This document shows positions 31,934-42,706 of a stretch of 64,000 bases of DNA, piece by piece. Both the position numbers and the translations under genes were made by a program. Source of the DNA: Ralstonia pickettii DTP0602 (lineage in GTDB: Bacteria > Pseudomonadota > Gammaproteobacteria > Burkholderiales > Burkholderiaceae); assembly GCA_000471925.1 (NCBI GenBank), contig CP006667.1, forward strand, positions 992,001 to 1,056,000, written 5' to 3'. Numbering within the stretch: position 1 is the stretch's first letter; each line of letters begins with the position of its first letter. A model generated the notes under the pieces. The model was not told where the DNA came from, made no database searches, and saw only the letters and a program-made list of their open reading frames with translations.

Positions 31934-31962
31934 TTGCACGCGCTCGCCAAGTCAGCTATAGT
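31934..31962 (+). promoter_or_regulatory. leu operon promoter
   Basis: TTGCAC-N17-TATAGT is a near-consensus sigma70 promoter (5/6 in each box). The -10 ends only seven bases before the ATG of the leader peptide, so transcription should begin at or within a base or two of that ATG. Confidence 0.8.
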
Positions 31963-31969
31963 CGCAACC

Positions 31970-32050
31970 ATGATTTCGCGCCAAGTCCTAATCGCCCGCA
32001 CCACCCTAGGTGGCCTACTAGGCCATCAGGTCGGGACGCGCGCACGCTAA
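31970..32050 (+). CDS. leuL: leu operon leader (attenuation) peptide
   Basis: A 26-residue peptide, MISRQVLIARTTLGGLLGHQ followed by VGTRAR. It contains four leucines, all encoded by CTA, a codon rarely used in this GC-rich genome, plus Val and Ile. This is the pattern of a ribosome-stalling leader that senses charged tRNA-Leu. A near-consensus promoter ends seven bases upstream, so the mRNA appears leaderless. Two hairpins follow: 32045-32071, which covers its stop codon, and the terminator at 32094-32130. leuA begins beyond them. The function is inferred from architecture, but the fit is close. Confidence 0.85.
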   Translation: MISRQVLIARTTLGGLLGHQVGTRAR

Positions 32051-32071
32051 GGACGGACTCACCCCTTAGCG
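32045..32071 (+). promoter_or_regulatory. leu leader pause/antiterminator hairpin
   Basis: CGCTAAGG-N11-CCTTAGCG, a perfect 8-bp stem, begins inside the leader peptide's last codons and includes its stop. Ribosome position on leuL would decide whether it forms, as expected for the proximal structure of an attenuator. Confidence 0.6.
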
Positions 32072-32093
32072 CGAAATCCGCAAGGAATTTTCC

Positions 32094-32130
32094 AACGCCC
32101 CGGCCTGCTTCATGCACGCCGGGGCGTTTT
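32094..32130 (+). terminator. leu attenuator terminator
   Basis: AACGCCCCGGC and GCCGGGGCGTT pair over 11 bp around a 13-nt loop and run into TTTT. It lies between leuL and leuA, so it is a regulated terminator rather than an operon end. Confidence 0.85.
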
Positions 32131-32223
32131 GCATTCCACAGCCGTGGAGCGCGGAACAGGCGGTAAAGCTCCGGTGGCGGCATGCCGGGGACAGCACACT
32201 ATAAGCAATCAGGAGCTCCACAA

Positions 32224-33765
32224 ATGTCTGACAAACTCATCATTTTCGACACCACGTTGCGTGACGGCGAGCAGTCGCCGGGCGCCTCCATGACCCGCGA
32301 GGAAAAGATCCGCATCGCGCGCCAGCTGGAACGCCTGAAGGTCGATGTGATCGAGGCCGGTTTCGCGGCGAGCTCCAACGGCGACTTTGAAGCGATCCGC
32401 TCGATCGCCCAGGTCGTCAAGGACTCCACCATCTGCTCGCTGGCGCGCGCCAACGACAAGGACATCGCCCGCGCCGCCGAGGCGCTCAAGCCCGCCAATT
32501 CGTTCCGCATCCACACCTTCATCGCCACATCCGCGTTGCACATGGAGAAGAAGCTGCGCATGACGCCGGACCAGGTGTACGAGCAGGCCCGCCTGGCGGT
32601 GCGCTTTGCGCGCCAGTTCACCGATGACATCGAGTTCTCGCCGGAAGACGGCAGCCGCTCGGACATGGACTTCCTGTGCCGCGTGCTGGAAGGCGTGATC
32701 GCCGAAGGCGCGACCACGATCAACCTGCCGGATACCGTGGGCTATGCCGTGCCCGAGGGCTATGCGGACCTGATCCGCTCGGTGCGGGAGCGCATCCCCA
32801 ACTCGGACAAGGCGATCTGGTCGGTGCACTGCCATAACGACCTGGGCATGGCCGTCGCCAACTCGCTGGCCGCCGTGAAGCTGGCCGGCGCGCGCCAGAT
32901 CGAATGCACCATCAACGGCCTGGGCGAACGCGCCGGCAACACCAGCCTGGAAGAGGTGGTGATGGCGGTGAAGACGCGCCGCGACTATTTCGACCTGGAC
33001 GTCGGCGTGGACACCACGCAGATCGTGCCGGCTTCGAAGCTGGTGTCGCAGATCACGGGTTTCGTGGTGCAGCCGAACAAGGCCGTGGTGGGCGCCAACG
33101 CGTTCGCGCATGCCTCGGGCATCCACCAGGATGGCGTGCTCAAGGCGCGCGATACCTACGAGATCATGCGTGCGGAGGATGTGGGCTGGAGCGCCAACAA
33201 GATCGTGCTGGGCAAGCTGTCGGGCCGCAACGCCTTCAAGCAGCGCCTGCAGGAACTGGGCGTCGAGCTCGAGAGCGAGAGCGAAGTCAACGCCGCATTC
33301 ACCCGCTTCAAGGAACTGGCCGACCAGAAGGCCGAGATCTTCGACGAAGACATCATGGCCATTGTCTCGAACGAGGCCCAGCACGATGCCAACGAGCACT
33401 TCCGCTTCATCTCGCTGGCTCAGCACTCCGAGACCGGTGAGCGCCCGCATGCGCGCGTGGTGTTCAGCATGGACGGCCAGGAGCAGAGCGGCGAAGGCGA
33501 GGGCAATGGCCCGGTCGACGCTACGCTGCATGCGATCGAGTCGCGCGTGGCCAGCGGTGCCGAGATGGTGCTCTATTCGGTGAACGCCATCACCGGCGGC
33601 ACCGAGGCACAGGGCGAAGTGACCGTGCGCCTGTCCAAGGCCGGCCGCATCGTCAATGGCGTGGGCACCGACCCGGATATCGTCGCCGCCTCGGCCAAGG
33701 CTTATCTGGCCGCGCTGAACAAGCTGCACGACAAGGCCGTGCAGAAGATCAACCCGCAGATCTGA
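32224..33765 (+). CDS. leuA: 2-isopropylmalate synthase
   Basis: A 513-residue enzyme that condenses acetyl-CoA with 2-oxoisovalerate, committing carbon to leucine. The [15 protein letters not shown] motif is at the N-terminus of the TIM barrel; [16 protein letters not shown] carries the metal-binding histidines, with [16 protein letters not shown] after it. The C-terminal 130 residues are the LeuA dimer domain for leucine feedback. AGGAG lies nine bases before the ATG. It is controlled by the leuL attenuator immediately upstream, and downstream it ends at a strong terminator, so leuA is monocistronic here. Confidence 0.97.
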   Translation: MSDKLIIFDTTLRDGEQSPGASMTREEKIRIARQLERLKVDVIEAGFAASSNGDFEAIRSIAQVVKDSTICSLARANDKDIARAAEALKPANSFRIHTFIATSALHMEKKLRMTPDQVYEQARLAVRFARQFTDDIEFSPEDGSRSDMDFLCRVLEGVIAEGATTINLPDTVGYAVPEGYADLIRSVRERIPNSDKAIWSVHCHNDLGMAVANSLAAVKLAGARQIECTINGLGERAGNTSLEEVVMAVKTRRDYFDLDVGVDTTQIVPASKLVSQITGFVVQPNKAVVGANAFAHASGIHQDGVLKARDTYEIMRAEDVGWSANKIVLGKLSGRNAFKQRLQELGVELESESEVNAAFTRFKELADQKAEIFDEDIMAIVSNEAQHDANEHFRFISLAQHSETGERPHARVVFSMDGQEQSGEGEGNGPVDATLHAIESRVASGAEMVLYSVNAITGGTEAQGEVTVRLSKAGRIVNGVGTDPDIVAASAKAYLAALNKLHDKAVQKINPQI

Positions 33766-33818
33766 CCCGACACCTGCGTTAGACGGCGGAAGGCTGACCC
33801 GGCCTGAGCGTCCGGACC

Positions 33819-33856
33819 AAGCCCGTCATTTCCGATCCGGGGATGGCGGGCTTTTT
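33819..33856 (+). terminator. leuA terminator
   Basis: AAGCCCGTCAT pairs with ATGGCGGGCTT (11 bp, one G-U) followed by TTTTT. It lies between leuA and the convergent lipoprotein gene and probably serves leuA; the minus strand has an A/T-poor exit, so bidirectional use is doubtful. Confidence 0.85.
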
Positions 33857-33865
33857 CATGTGCGC

Positions 33866-34399
33866 CTACCAGCGGCGGAACCTTTCATCCGGTTCGTAGA
33901 GCGGGTCGGGCGTGATCTGCGTCCGGCGCAGCACGCCGGCATCGTCGAAATAGAAATGGAACAGCGACGGCCACACGTCTTCATGGCGGAAGCGGTAGGA
34001 CCAGACCTCGTTGCGCATCCGCGGGTAGTAATCAATCGGCAGGCGCGTCATGCCGAAATGCTCGACCACGTCCCGCTTGGTCCAGGTGTTGACCTGCGCC
34101 TTGTATAGCTCGGGGGTCGACAGCATGTTGCGGAAGCTGGTCAGGTTGCCATTACGGTCGAAGTCGGCGCCGTAGGCCTGCTGGCCCATCGGCTGATGTG
34201 AATAAATCCAGCGCGACGTGCCGTCGCGCAGCGGGAATGCGTCGGTGGGAGGTCCGAACATCGCCTGGACCGCGGCCTGGGGTTGCCCGATCAGCTTCTG
34301 GCCTTCCTGCACCGGCATCAGGGTGGCGCAGGCGGACAGCAGCACGGCGCCCAGCCACAGCGCGAGCCGGCGCGCGCCGCCGGCGATATCAGAACTCAT
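33866..34399 (-). CDS. outer-membrane-type lipoprotein, BamE-like domain possible
   Basis: A 177-residue lipoprotein. The signal peptide ends in the lipobox LLSAC, giving a lipidated Cys at about residue 24; the residue after it is Ala, with no Asp retention signal, so outer-membrane location is likely. The segment EGQKLIGQPQAAVQAMFGPPTDAFPLRDGTSRWIYSH resembles the SmpA/OmlA (BamE-like) fold, which binds proteins at the outer membrane. The C-terminus is rich in Phe, Tyr and Trp. Function is not established. It is convergent with leuA. Confidence 0.72.
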   Translation of the reverse strand: MSSDIAGGARRLALWLGAVLLSACATLMPVQEGQKLIGQPQAAVQAMFGPPTDAFPLRDGTSRWIYSHQPMGQQAYGADFDRNGNLTSFRNMLSTPELYKAQVNTWTKRDVVEHFGMTRLPIDYYPRMRNEVWSYRFRHEDVWPSLFHFYFDDAGVLRRTQITPDPLYEPDERFRRW

Positions 34400-34600
34400 G
34401 GCAAACCTCGGTTGATGCAGGGTGTGATACCGGAAGTGTAGTGCCGGGCCCCGGCTTGTGTGCATGAAGCGCTGCTTTCTGGCAGTTCTTCGTGCAATGT
34501 CGCGGCTTCGTCGGGGAAATTGTGCCCGCCCGAACGTCCATGGGACATTTGCCTGGAGCATGGCTGCTGCCGTACCATCCAGCGCTTTCCGGGAGAGAAC

Positions 34601-35857
34601 ATGAAGGTTGCGGCGTGGTGGCGGGGATGGCTGGGCGGATTGTTGCTGGCGGCGGCGGCGGGCGCGTCGGCGCAGGAGCCGATCCGGCTGGGCATGATCG
34701 ACGGGCTTTCCGGTCCGTTCGCCAACGCCGGCGAGGCGGTGGCGCGCAACCTGCGCCTGGCCATCGAGCGCATCAATGCGCGCGGCGGCGTCAAGACCGC
34801 CGAGGGCGCGCGGCAACTGGAACTCGTTACCTTCGACAGCAAGGGCAATGTGGACGAAAGCCTGATCCAGTTGCGAGCGCTCACTGACAAACGCGTTCCC
34901 TTCGTCTTGCAAGGCAACAGCTCGGCGGTGGCCGGCGCGCTCGTGTCGGCGATCAACCGCCACAACGCCCGCCAGCCTGATGCGCGCGTGCTGTTCCTGA
35001 ACTACTCGGCGGTCGATCCCAGCCTGACCAACGAGAACTGCAGCTTCTGGCACTTCCGCTTCGACGCCAGCGCCGACATGCGCATGCAGGCCCTGACCGA
35101 GGTGATCCGGCAGGACCAGTCGGTGCGAAAGGTGTACCTGATCGCCCAGGACTACAGCTTCGGCCACCAGGTGTCGCGCTCGGCGCGCGAGATGCTGGCG
35201 GCACGCCGGCCGGATATCCAGGTAGTCGGCGACGAATTCCACCCGATCGGCAAGATCAAGGACTTTGCGCCCTATATCGCCAAGATCAAGGCGAGCGGGG
35301 CGGATGCGGTCATCACCGGCAACTGGGGCAATGACCTGACGCTGATGGTAAAAGCTGCGCGCGAGGGCGGGTTGCGGGCCAAGTTCTATACGTTCTATGG
35401 CAATGGCCTGGGCGCGCCGGCAGCGATGGGCGATGCCGGCGTCGGCCGCGTGCTGGCGGTGGCGGAGTGGCACCCGAACGTGGGCGGGGCGGCATCCGAC
35501 GCCTTCTACCAGCAGTTCCGTGCGCGTTATCCGGAGCCCAAGGACGATTACGTCCACCTGCGCATGCAGATGATGGTGGAAATGCTGGCGCGCGCGATCG
35601 AGCAAGCCGGCTCCACCGACGCGGTCAAGGTGGCGCGCGCGCTCGAGAACATGCGCTTCGTCAACGACTTCCACGAGGCCACCGTGCGCGCCGACGACCA
35701 CCAGGTGCTGCAACCGCTGTACGTCTCGGTGATGGAGCGGCAGGGTGGGACCGTGCGCTTCGACAACGAGGGCTCGGGCTACGGCTTCCGCACGGTGCGC
35801 AAGCTCAAGGCGGCGCAAACCACGCTGCCAACCACGTGCCGGATGGAGCGTCCCTGA
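34601..35857 (+). CDS. branched-chain amino acid type ABC substrate-binding protein
   Basis: A 418-residue periplasmic protein of the type I (LivJ-like, Peripla_BP_6) fold. A signal peptide (1-24, ending AGASA-Q) precedes IRLGMIDGLSGPFANAGEAVARNLRLAIERINARGGV, the conserved first lobe. VLQGNSSAVAGALVSAI and the second-lobe RKVYLIAQDYSFGHQVS and KIKASGADAVITGNWGND are typical. No permease or ATPase gene is adjacent, so it either uses a transporter encoded elsewhere or acts as a receptor. GGGAGAG precedes the ATG. The ligand is unknown. Confidence 0.85.
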   Translation: MKVAAWWRGWLGGLLLAAAAGASAQEPIRLGMIDGLSGPFANAGEAVARNLRLAIERINARGGVKTAEGARQLELVTFDSKGNVDESLIQLRALTDKRVPFVLQGNSSAVAGALVSAINRHNARQPDARVLFLNYSAVDPSLTNENCSFWHFRFDASADMRMQALTEVIRQDQSVRKVYLIAQDYSFGHQVSRSAREMLAARRPDIQVVGDEFHPIGKIKDFAPYIAKIKASGADAVITGNWGNDLTLMVKAAREGGLRAKFYTFYGNGLGAPAAMGDAGVGRVLAVAEWHPNVGGAASDAFYQQFRARYPEPKDDYVHLRMQMMVEMLARAIEQAGSTDAVKVARALENMRFVNDFHEATVRADDHQVLQPLYVSVMERQGGTVRFDNEGSGYGFRTVRKLKAAQTTLPTTCRMERP

Positions 35858-35880
35858 GCGATGTATTTGGAAGGGCCGGC

Positions 35881-35915
35881 GGCAGGTTCTCCTGCCATGG
35901 CTTTTCCGTTATAAT
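35881..35915 (+). promoter_or_regulatory. rpsO promoter region
   Basis: A perfect -10 TATAAT (35910-35915) lies about 115 bp before rpsO; the -35 region is weak. Just upstream, GGCAGG-TTCT-CCTGCC (35881-35896) is a perfect hairpin 23 bases after the binding-protein stop and may terminate that gene. Confidence 0.6.
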
Positions 35916-36031
35916 GCACGGCTGTCGTCGCCGGGCCATCGGCTGGTTGGCGGCAGAGAATCCAAAAGCAAGTGACACGACGCATGCGGCGCATCCCGCG
36001 CTGTAGCGTTCGCAAGTGAAAGGAAATCATT

Positions 36032-36301
36032 ATGGCAGTCGCCGATATCAACAAGTCCGAAGTCATCAAGCAGTTCGCCCGTGGCGCCAACGACACTGGC
36101 AGCCCCGAAGTGCAAGTGGCCCTGCTGACCACCCGCATCAACGAACTGACCCCGCACTTCAAGGCCAACATGAAGGATCACCACAGCCGCCGCGGTCTGC
36201 TGCGCATGGTGAGCCGCCGCCGCCGTCTGCTGGACTACCTCAAGTCCAACGACGCCGACCGCTACCGTGCCCTGATCGAAAAGCTGGGCCTGCGCAAGTA
36301 A
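36032..36301 (+). CDS. rpsO: 30S ribosomal protein S15
   Basis: An 89-residue ribosomal protein that binds the central domain of 16S rRNA. The length and helices match the family exactly, including [32 protein letters not shown] and the [22 protein letters not shown] motif. AAAGGAAA lies before the ATG. It is followed by a terminator-like hairpin and then pnp, the classic rpsO-pnp order. Confidence 0.98.
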   Translation: MAVADINKSEVIKQFARGANDTGSPEVQVALLTTRINELTPHFKANMKDHHSRRGLLRMVSRRRRLLDYLKSNDADRYRALIEKLGLRK

Positions 36302-36370
36302 GGTTGCGCCAGAGGTTGCGTCCGATGGCAGCGCGATTCCTGGGTTTGCACGGTTTCGCGTGAGGCCTCG

Positions 36371-36404
36371 ATGCCTGCTTCAGCATTGCTGGGGCAGGCA
36401 TTTT
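36371..36404 (+). terminator. rpsO terminator
   Basis: ATGCCTGC and GCAGGCAT form a perfect 8-bp stem, with an extra inner CAGC/GCTG pairing, followed by TTTT. It lies 69 bases after the rpsO stop. As in other bacteria it may be partial, allowing read-through to pnp. Confidence 0.7.
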
Positions 36405-36593
36405 GCATTTCTGGCCGGGCGCTTCTGCACCGGCCGGGCATGCGGCAAGTTGAGGAAGTGATTTTCGCTTCACGCTTCCCGGCGAGAATTCCGATTCCCC
36501 GGGGCCCCGTTGCAGCAAGCCGCGCAACGGAGTAAGTTGTTCTTTTTGTGTTTTTCGGTATCCCGGACCGGACAAGGAAACAGGGCTTTGTGT

Positions 36594-36633
36594 CATTCCA
36601 GCACGGCATCGGCAACAGTGCCGCGCTGGAATG
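36594..36633 (+). promoter_or_regulatory. pnp leader stem-loop (possible RNase III site)
   Basis: CATTCCAGC-a-CGGCA pairs with TGCCG-c-GCTGGAATG: 14 base pairs broken by a single A-C mismatch, with a 10-nt loop, 130 bases before pnp. A second imperfect stem, GGAAGTGA/TCACGCTTCC, is at 36454-36479. In E. coli pnp a comparable leader stem is cut by RNase III for autoregulation; here that role is inferred. The rest of the 462-bp rpsO-pnp spacer shows no gene. Confidence 0.6.
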
Positions 36634-36763
36634 GCATAGCACTTCCCTGAGACTGCGACCGGCAACCGGCAGTTTGCCTGCGGCTGGGAACGCAGGCGTC
36701 GCATGCCCAGCCCGGGTCTCATGTATGGACCCGCGCGGCGTGCACGCAAGTCAAGGAATGCAA

Positions 36764-38938
<2,175 letters not shown>

Positions 38939-38984
38939 GCGGGACGGATTGTCCCAATGGCGCCGCCGCAAGGCGGTGCCGCAG

Positions 38985-39017
38985 AAAAACGGCTGGGCGA
39001 TGCCCAGCCGTTTTTTT
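38985..39017 (+). terminator. pnp terminator
   Basis: AACGGCTGGGC-GAT-GCCCAGCCGTT, an 11-bp perfect stem flanked by A's and T's, runs into a seven-base T-tract. A strong intrinsic terminator 46 bases after the pnp stop. Confidence 0.95.
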
Positions 39018-39121
39018 GTTTACACTGCCGGCAACCCAAACGAGCAACGGCTCACACCGATCCTGGCGCGGTGAGCGTTCAGCCCGGCCCGCGCCAGGAC
39101 AAAGACAAGGAGCAGAGAAGC

Positions 39122-40126
39122 ATGCAAGCCATCGAGATCCGCGAATACGGCGCCCCGGAAGTCCTCCAGCTGACCGAGCGTCCTGACCCGGTGCCCGCCG
39201 CGGGCGAGATCCTGATCCGCGTGGCCGCCGCCGGCGTGAACCGTCCGGACGTATTCCAGCGCACCGGCAACTACCCGGTGCCGCCGGGCGCATCGGACCT
39301 GCCCGGCCTGGAAGTGGCGGGCGTGGTGGTGGGCGGCGACCTGTCGCATGCGGACAACCGCTTCGGCCTGAAGGTCGGCGACCGCGTCTGCGCGCTGGTG
39401 CAGGGTGGCGGCTACGCGCAGCTGTGCACCGCGCCGGTGGCGCAGTGCCTGCCGGTGCCGCAAGGCCTGAGCGATATCGAGGCGGCGGCGCTGCCCGAGA
39501 CCTTCTTCACCGTGTGGAGCAATGTGTTCGATCGCGGCTACCTGGGGCAGGGCCCGCGCGGCAAAGGTGAGACGCTGCTGATCCAGGGCGGGTCGAGCGG
39601 CATCGGCACGACCGCGATCCAGATCGCCAAGGCGCTGGGCTTCAAGGTGTTCGTCACCGCCGGCACCGATGAAAAGTGCAAGGCGTGCGAGGACCTCGGC
39701 GCCGACCGCGCGATCAATTACAAGACCCAGGACTTCGTCGCCGAAGTGGCGGCGCTGACCGAAGGCAAGGGCGTCGACGTGATCCTCGACATGGTCGCCG
39801 GCCCCTACCTGGCACGCGAACTGAAGTGCATCGCCGACGATGGCCGCATCGTCATCATCGCGCTGCTGGGCGGTGCCAAGGCCGAGATCCCGCTGGGCGA
39901 CATCCTGCGCCGGCGCATCACCGTGACCGGCTCGACGCTGCGCCCGCGCCCGGCCTCGTTCAAGGGCAAGATCGCCGCGGCGCTGCACGAGCAGGTGTGG
40001 CCGCTGCTGGCCGCCGGCAAGATCAAGCCGGTGATCCACGAGGTGTTCCCGGCAGCGCAGGCCGCTGACGCGCACCGGCTGATGGAGTCGAGCGAGCACA
40101 TTGGCAAGATCGTGCTGAACTGGTGA
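39122..40126 (+). CDS. NAD(P)H:quinone oxidoreductase, zeta-crystallin type
   Basis: A 334-residue zinc-free medium-chain dehydrogenase/reductase of the quinone oxidoreductase (PIG3/QorA-like) group. Recognised segments: GVNRPDVFQRTGNYPVPPGAS, LPETFFTVWSNVFDRG, nucleotide-binding LLIQGGSSGIGTTAIQIAKALG, and GSTLRPRP near the end. The catalytic-zinc cysteines of alcohol dehydrogenases are absent. It would reduce quinones or enones with NADPH. AAGGAG precedes the ATG. It follows the pnp terminator and sits before tpiA. Confidence 0.9.
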   Translation: MQAIEIREYGAPEVLQLTERPDPVPAAGEILIRVAAAGVNRPDVFQRTGNYPVPPGASDLPGLEVAGVVVGGDLSHADNRFGLKVGDRVCALVQGGGYAQLCTAPVAQCLPVPQGLSDIEAAALPETFFTVWSNVFDRGYLGQGPRGKGETLLIQGGSSGIGTTAIQIAKALGFKVFVTAGTDEKCKACEDLGADRAINYKTQDFVAEVAALTEGKGVDVILDMVAGPYLARELKCIADDGRIVIIALLGGAKAEIPLGDILRRRITVTGSTLRPRPASFKGKIAAALHEQVWPLLAAGKIKPVIHEVFPAAQAADAHRLMESSEHIGKIVLNW

Positions 40127-40160
40127 GGCCCGGCCGGCTTCCGTTGTGATGTGACGAATG

Positions 40161-40187
40161 CCGCCGCCCGCGGCCATCGGGCGGCGG
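40161..40187 (+). other. GC-rich hairpin between oxidoreductase gene and tpiA
   Basis: CCGCCGCCCG-N7-CGGGCGGCGG is a perfect 10-bp stem 34 bases past the oxidoreductase stop, without a U-tract. A -10-like TACAAT follows at 40212-40217, upstream of tpiA, so the hairpin may end one transcript before the next begins. Confidence 0.4.
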
Positions 40188-40244
40188 TAGCGCCGCGCCC
40201 CTGCGACACGCTACAATAGCGGGTTTGATTTCGGAGGGGCACAA

Positions 40245-40991
40245 GTGAGACAGAAGCTCGTCATCGGCAATTGGAAGATGCATGGCAGCCTGGCTGCGAA
40301 CGCGGCGCTGCTGGAGGGAATCAAGGCTGGTGCCGGGCGTTCGACCGGCGCAAAGCTGGCGGTGTGCGCACCGTTCCCCTATCTTGCACAATGCCAGGCG
40401 CTGCTGAATGGCTCGCAAGTGGCTTGGGGTGCACAGGATGTATCGGCGGAGGCGCGTGGCGCCTTCACCGGCGAAGTGGCTGCGTCGATGATCGGCGAGT
40501 TCGGCTGCACTTACGTGCTGGCCGGCCACTCCGAGCGCCGCGCCTATCATGGCGAGACCGACCAGGTGGTGGCGGCCAAGGCGCTGCGCGCACTTGAGTT
40601 CGGCATCGTCCCGGTGATCTGCGTCGGTGAAACGCTGGCCGAGCGTGAAGCGGGCGAGACCGAGGCGGTGGTCGGACGCCAGCTGCAGGCGGTGCTGGAA
40701 GCGTTGTCGGTGGAGCAACTGAGCCGCGTGGTGCTGGCCTATGAGCCGGTCTGGGCGATCGGCACGGGCAAGACCGCGACCAGCGCGCAGGCGCAGGCGG
40801 TGCACGCCTTCCTGCGCGGCCGGGTGGCGGCGCGCGACGCCGGCGTGGCCGAACGCATGGCTATCTTGTATGGCGGCAGCGTCAAGCCGGACAATGCGGC
40901 CGAACTGTTTTCGATGGCCGACATCGACGGGGGCCTGATTGGTGGCGCCTCGCTGAAGTCGGAAGATTTTCTCGCGATCGGCAACGCCTGA
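40245..40991 (+). CDS. tpiA: triosephosphate isomerase
   Basis: A 248-residue TIM-barrel enzyme interconverting dihydroxyacetone phosphate and glyceraldehyde 3-phosphate. All catalytic elements are present: IGNWKMHG (Lys), [13 protein letters not shown] (His), [14 protein letters not shown] (Glu) and the phosphate-binding YGGSVKPDN and GALIGGASL-type GGLIGGASL. The start is GTG at 40245 with GGAGGGG six bases upstream; no ATG is nearby. It is followed 52 bp later by secG. Confidence 0.97.
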   Translation: MRQKLVIGNWKMHGSLAANAALLEGIKAGAGRSTGAKLAVCAPFPYLAQCQALLNGSQVAWGAQDVSAEARGAFTGEVAASMIGEFGCTYVLAGHSERRAYHGETDQVVAAKALRALEFGIVPVICVGETLAEREAGETEAVVGRQLQAVLEALSVEQLSRVVLAYEPVWAIGTGKTATSAQAQAVHAFLRGRVAARDAGVAERMAILYGGSVKPDNAAELFSMADIDGGLIGGASLKSEDFLAIGNA

Positions 40992-41043
40992 ATGCCGGCC
41001 GTACCGATCGTCCGATCAGGCAAGTAACGCTTATTTAAATCAA

Positions 41044-41418
41044 ATGGCAATCTTCAAGACTTTGTTGGTGGTGTTGCAGGTGTTGTCTGCGCTGGGCGTG
41101 ATTGGCCTGGTGCTGATCCAGCATGGCAAGGGCGCCGATGTCGGTGCGGCGTTCGGCTCGGGCGCCTCGGGCAGCCTATTCGGTGCCACCGGCTCGGCAA
41201 ACTTCCTGTCGCGCACCACCGCCGTGCTGGCCACGCTGTTCTTCGTCTGCACGCTGGCACTGACGCTGCTGGGCAACTACAAGCCGGCCGCTTCGCTGGG
41301 CGTGATGGGCGCGGCGCCGGCTTCGGCGCCCGCCACGGCAGGCGCTTCGGCACCGGCCGCGGCCCCGGCTGCGGCAGCTGCCGCATCGGCGCCCGCAGCC
41401 CCCGCTGTACCGAAATAA
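41044..41418 (+). CDS. secG: protein translocase subunit SecG
   Basis: A 124-residue inner-membrane subunit of the SecYEG channel. Two helices (LLVVLQVLSALGVIGLVLIQ and TTAVLATLFFVCTLALTLL) surround the conserved QHGKGADVGAAFGSGASGSLFGATGSANFLSR loop. The C-terminal 40 residues are Ala/Pro low-complexity, longer than in E. coli. The start follows tpiA by 52 bp, with only a weak ribosome site. tpiA-secG-tRNA-Leu-nuo is a conserved order in this group. Confidence 0.95.
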   Translation: MAIFKTLLVVLQVLSALGVIGLVLIQHGKGADVGAAFGSGASGSLFGATGSANFLSRTTAVLATLFFVCTLALTLLGNYKPAASLGVMGAAPASAPATAGASAPAAAPAAAAAASAPAAPAVPK

Positions 41419-41464
41419 TCCGTTAGCCTTGCGGCGGATTCCTGAGTTTTTTTGCAGTTGTGCG

Positions 41465-41494
41465 TTGAACAAAGCAAGAAATTTGGGTTAGAAT
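41465..41494 (+). promoter_or_regulatory. promoter for tRNA-Leu and nuo
   Basis: TTGAAC-N18-TAGAAT (4/6 and 5/6) lies 112 bp before tRNA-Leu and about 360 bp before nuoA. No other good promoter was found between secG and nuoA, so tRNA and complex I mRNA may share it. Confidence 0.6.
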
Positions 41495-41605
41495 GCAAGG
41501 CTTGAAACGATTCCCCAGCGATGGGTCTTAAGCGAAGGCGAAAGCCTCTGCAAAAGGCCTGAAGGGCCTGAAAACCCGGCGCCAGGCAATATTGTTTCTC
41601 CCCCA

Positions 41606-41690
41606 GCCGACGTGGTGAAATTGGTAGACACGCTATCTTGAGGGGGTAGTGGCGAAAGCTGTGCGAGTTCGAGTCTCGCCGTCGGCACCA
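41606..41690 (+). tRNA. tRNA-Leu (anticodon GAG)
   Basis: The 7-bp acceptor stem GCCGACG/CGTCGGC is perfect, with discriminator A and an encoded CCA. The anticodon stem CTATC/GGTAG holds the loop TTGAGGG, giving GAG at 41640-41642, which reads CUC and CUU. A long variable arm (GGCGAAAGCTG) makes it class II, as all tRNA-Leu are. The T arm has GTTCGAGTC. Confidence 0.97.
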
Positions 41691-41856
41691 AACAACTTGA
41701 TCGGAGTCCCTGGCCGGGCAATGCACCCGAGCGTGGGGCTCCGGCAGTCCGCAAGGCGGCGCGCCATGAGGCTCATGGCTTAGCGCCTGGGGTGGGCAAC
41801 AGGACGCCGCTTCAGCTGGTGCTGTTGACAACATTCCAGATAAGGCTGGCCGTACC

Positions 41857-42216
41857 TTGAATCTCGAAGCCTACTTCCCCGTTCTCATCTTCATCATCTT
41901 CAGTGTCGTGCTCGGCGTGGCACTGATGTCGATCGGTCGGATCCTCGGTCCGAACAAGCCCGATCCCGCGAAGCTGTCGCCGTACGAGTGCGGCTTCGAA
42001 GCGTTCGAGGATGCGCGCATGAAGTTCGACGTGCGCTACTACCTCATCGCCATCCTGTTTATCCTGTTCGATCTCGAAACCGCCTTCCTGTTTCCGTGGG
42101 GTGTTGCCCTGAGGGATATCGGCTGGCCGGGATTCATCGCCATGGGCGTGTTTCTGCTGGAATTCATCGTGGGCTTCGTCTACATCTGGAAAAAGGGCGC
42201 GCTCGATTGGGAGTGA
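41857..42216 (+). CDS. nuoA: NADH-quinone oxidoreductase subunit A
   Basis: A 119-residue membrane subunit with three helices. [40 protein letters not shown] is the family signature, including the flexible loop cysteine and the acidic residues in helix 2. The start is TTG (41857); no ATG exists in a sensible position and AAGG lies upstream. First gene of the complex I operon, 166 bp after tRNA-Leu. Confidence 0.95.
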   Translation: MNLEAYFPVLIFIIFSVVLGVALMSIGRILGPNKPDPAKLSPYECGFEAFEDARMKFDVRYYLIAILFILFDLETAFLFPWGVALRDIGWPGFIAMGVFLLEFIVGFVYIWKKGALDWE

Positions 42217-42222
42217 TGTGAA

Positions 42223-42705
42223 ATGGCAATCGAAGGCGTTCTCAACGAAGGCTTCGTCACGACTACCGCTGACAAGCTGATCAATTGGACCCGCACCGGG
42301 TCGCTGTGGCCGATGACCTTTGGCCTGGCCTGCTGTGCCGTGGAAATGATGCATGCCGGCGCCGCGCGCTATGACCTGGACCGCTTTGGCGTGGTGTTTC
42401 GCCCGTCGCCGCGCCAGTCGGACGTGATGATCGTGGCCGGCACGCTGTGCAACAAGATGGCCCCCGCGCTGCGCAAGGTCTACGACCAGATGGCCGAACC
42501 GCGCTGGGTGATCTCGATGGGCTCGTGCGCCAACGGCGGCGGCTACTACCACTATTCGTACTCGGTGGTGCGCGGCTGCGACCGGATCGTGCCGGTGGAT
42601 ATCTACGTGCCGGGCTGCCCGCCGACGGCCGAAGCGCTGATCTACGGCGTGATCCAGCTGCAGAACAAGATCAAGCGTACCAACACCATCGCGCGCAAGG
42701 GCTGA
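42223..42705 (+). CDS. nuoB: NADH-quinone oxidoreductase subunit B
   Basis: A 160-residue subunit holding the last FeS cluster, N2, beside the quinone site. The four ligands are seen in ACCAVEM (adjacent cysteines), GSCANGGG and GCPPTAEAL. The ATG follows the nuoA stop by six bases. Confidence 0.98.
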   Translation: MAIEGVLNEGFVTTTADKLINWTRTGSLWPMTFGLACCAVEMMHAGAARYDLDRFGVVFRPSPRQSDVMIVAGTLCNKMAPALRKVYDQMAEPRWVISMGSCANGGGYYHYSYSVVRGCDRIVPVDIYVPGCPPTAEALIYGVIQLQNKIKRTNTIARKG

Positions 42706-42706
42706 A

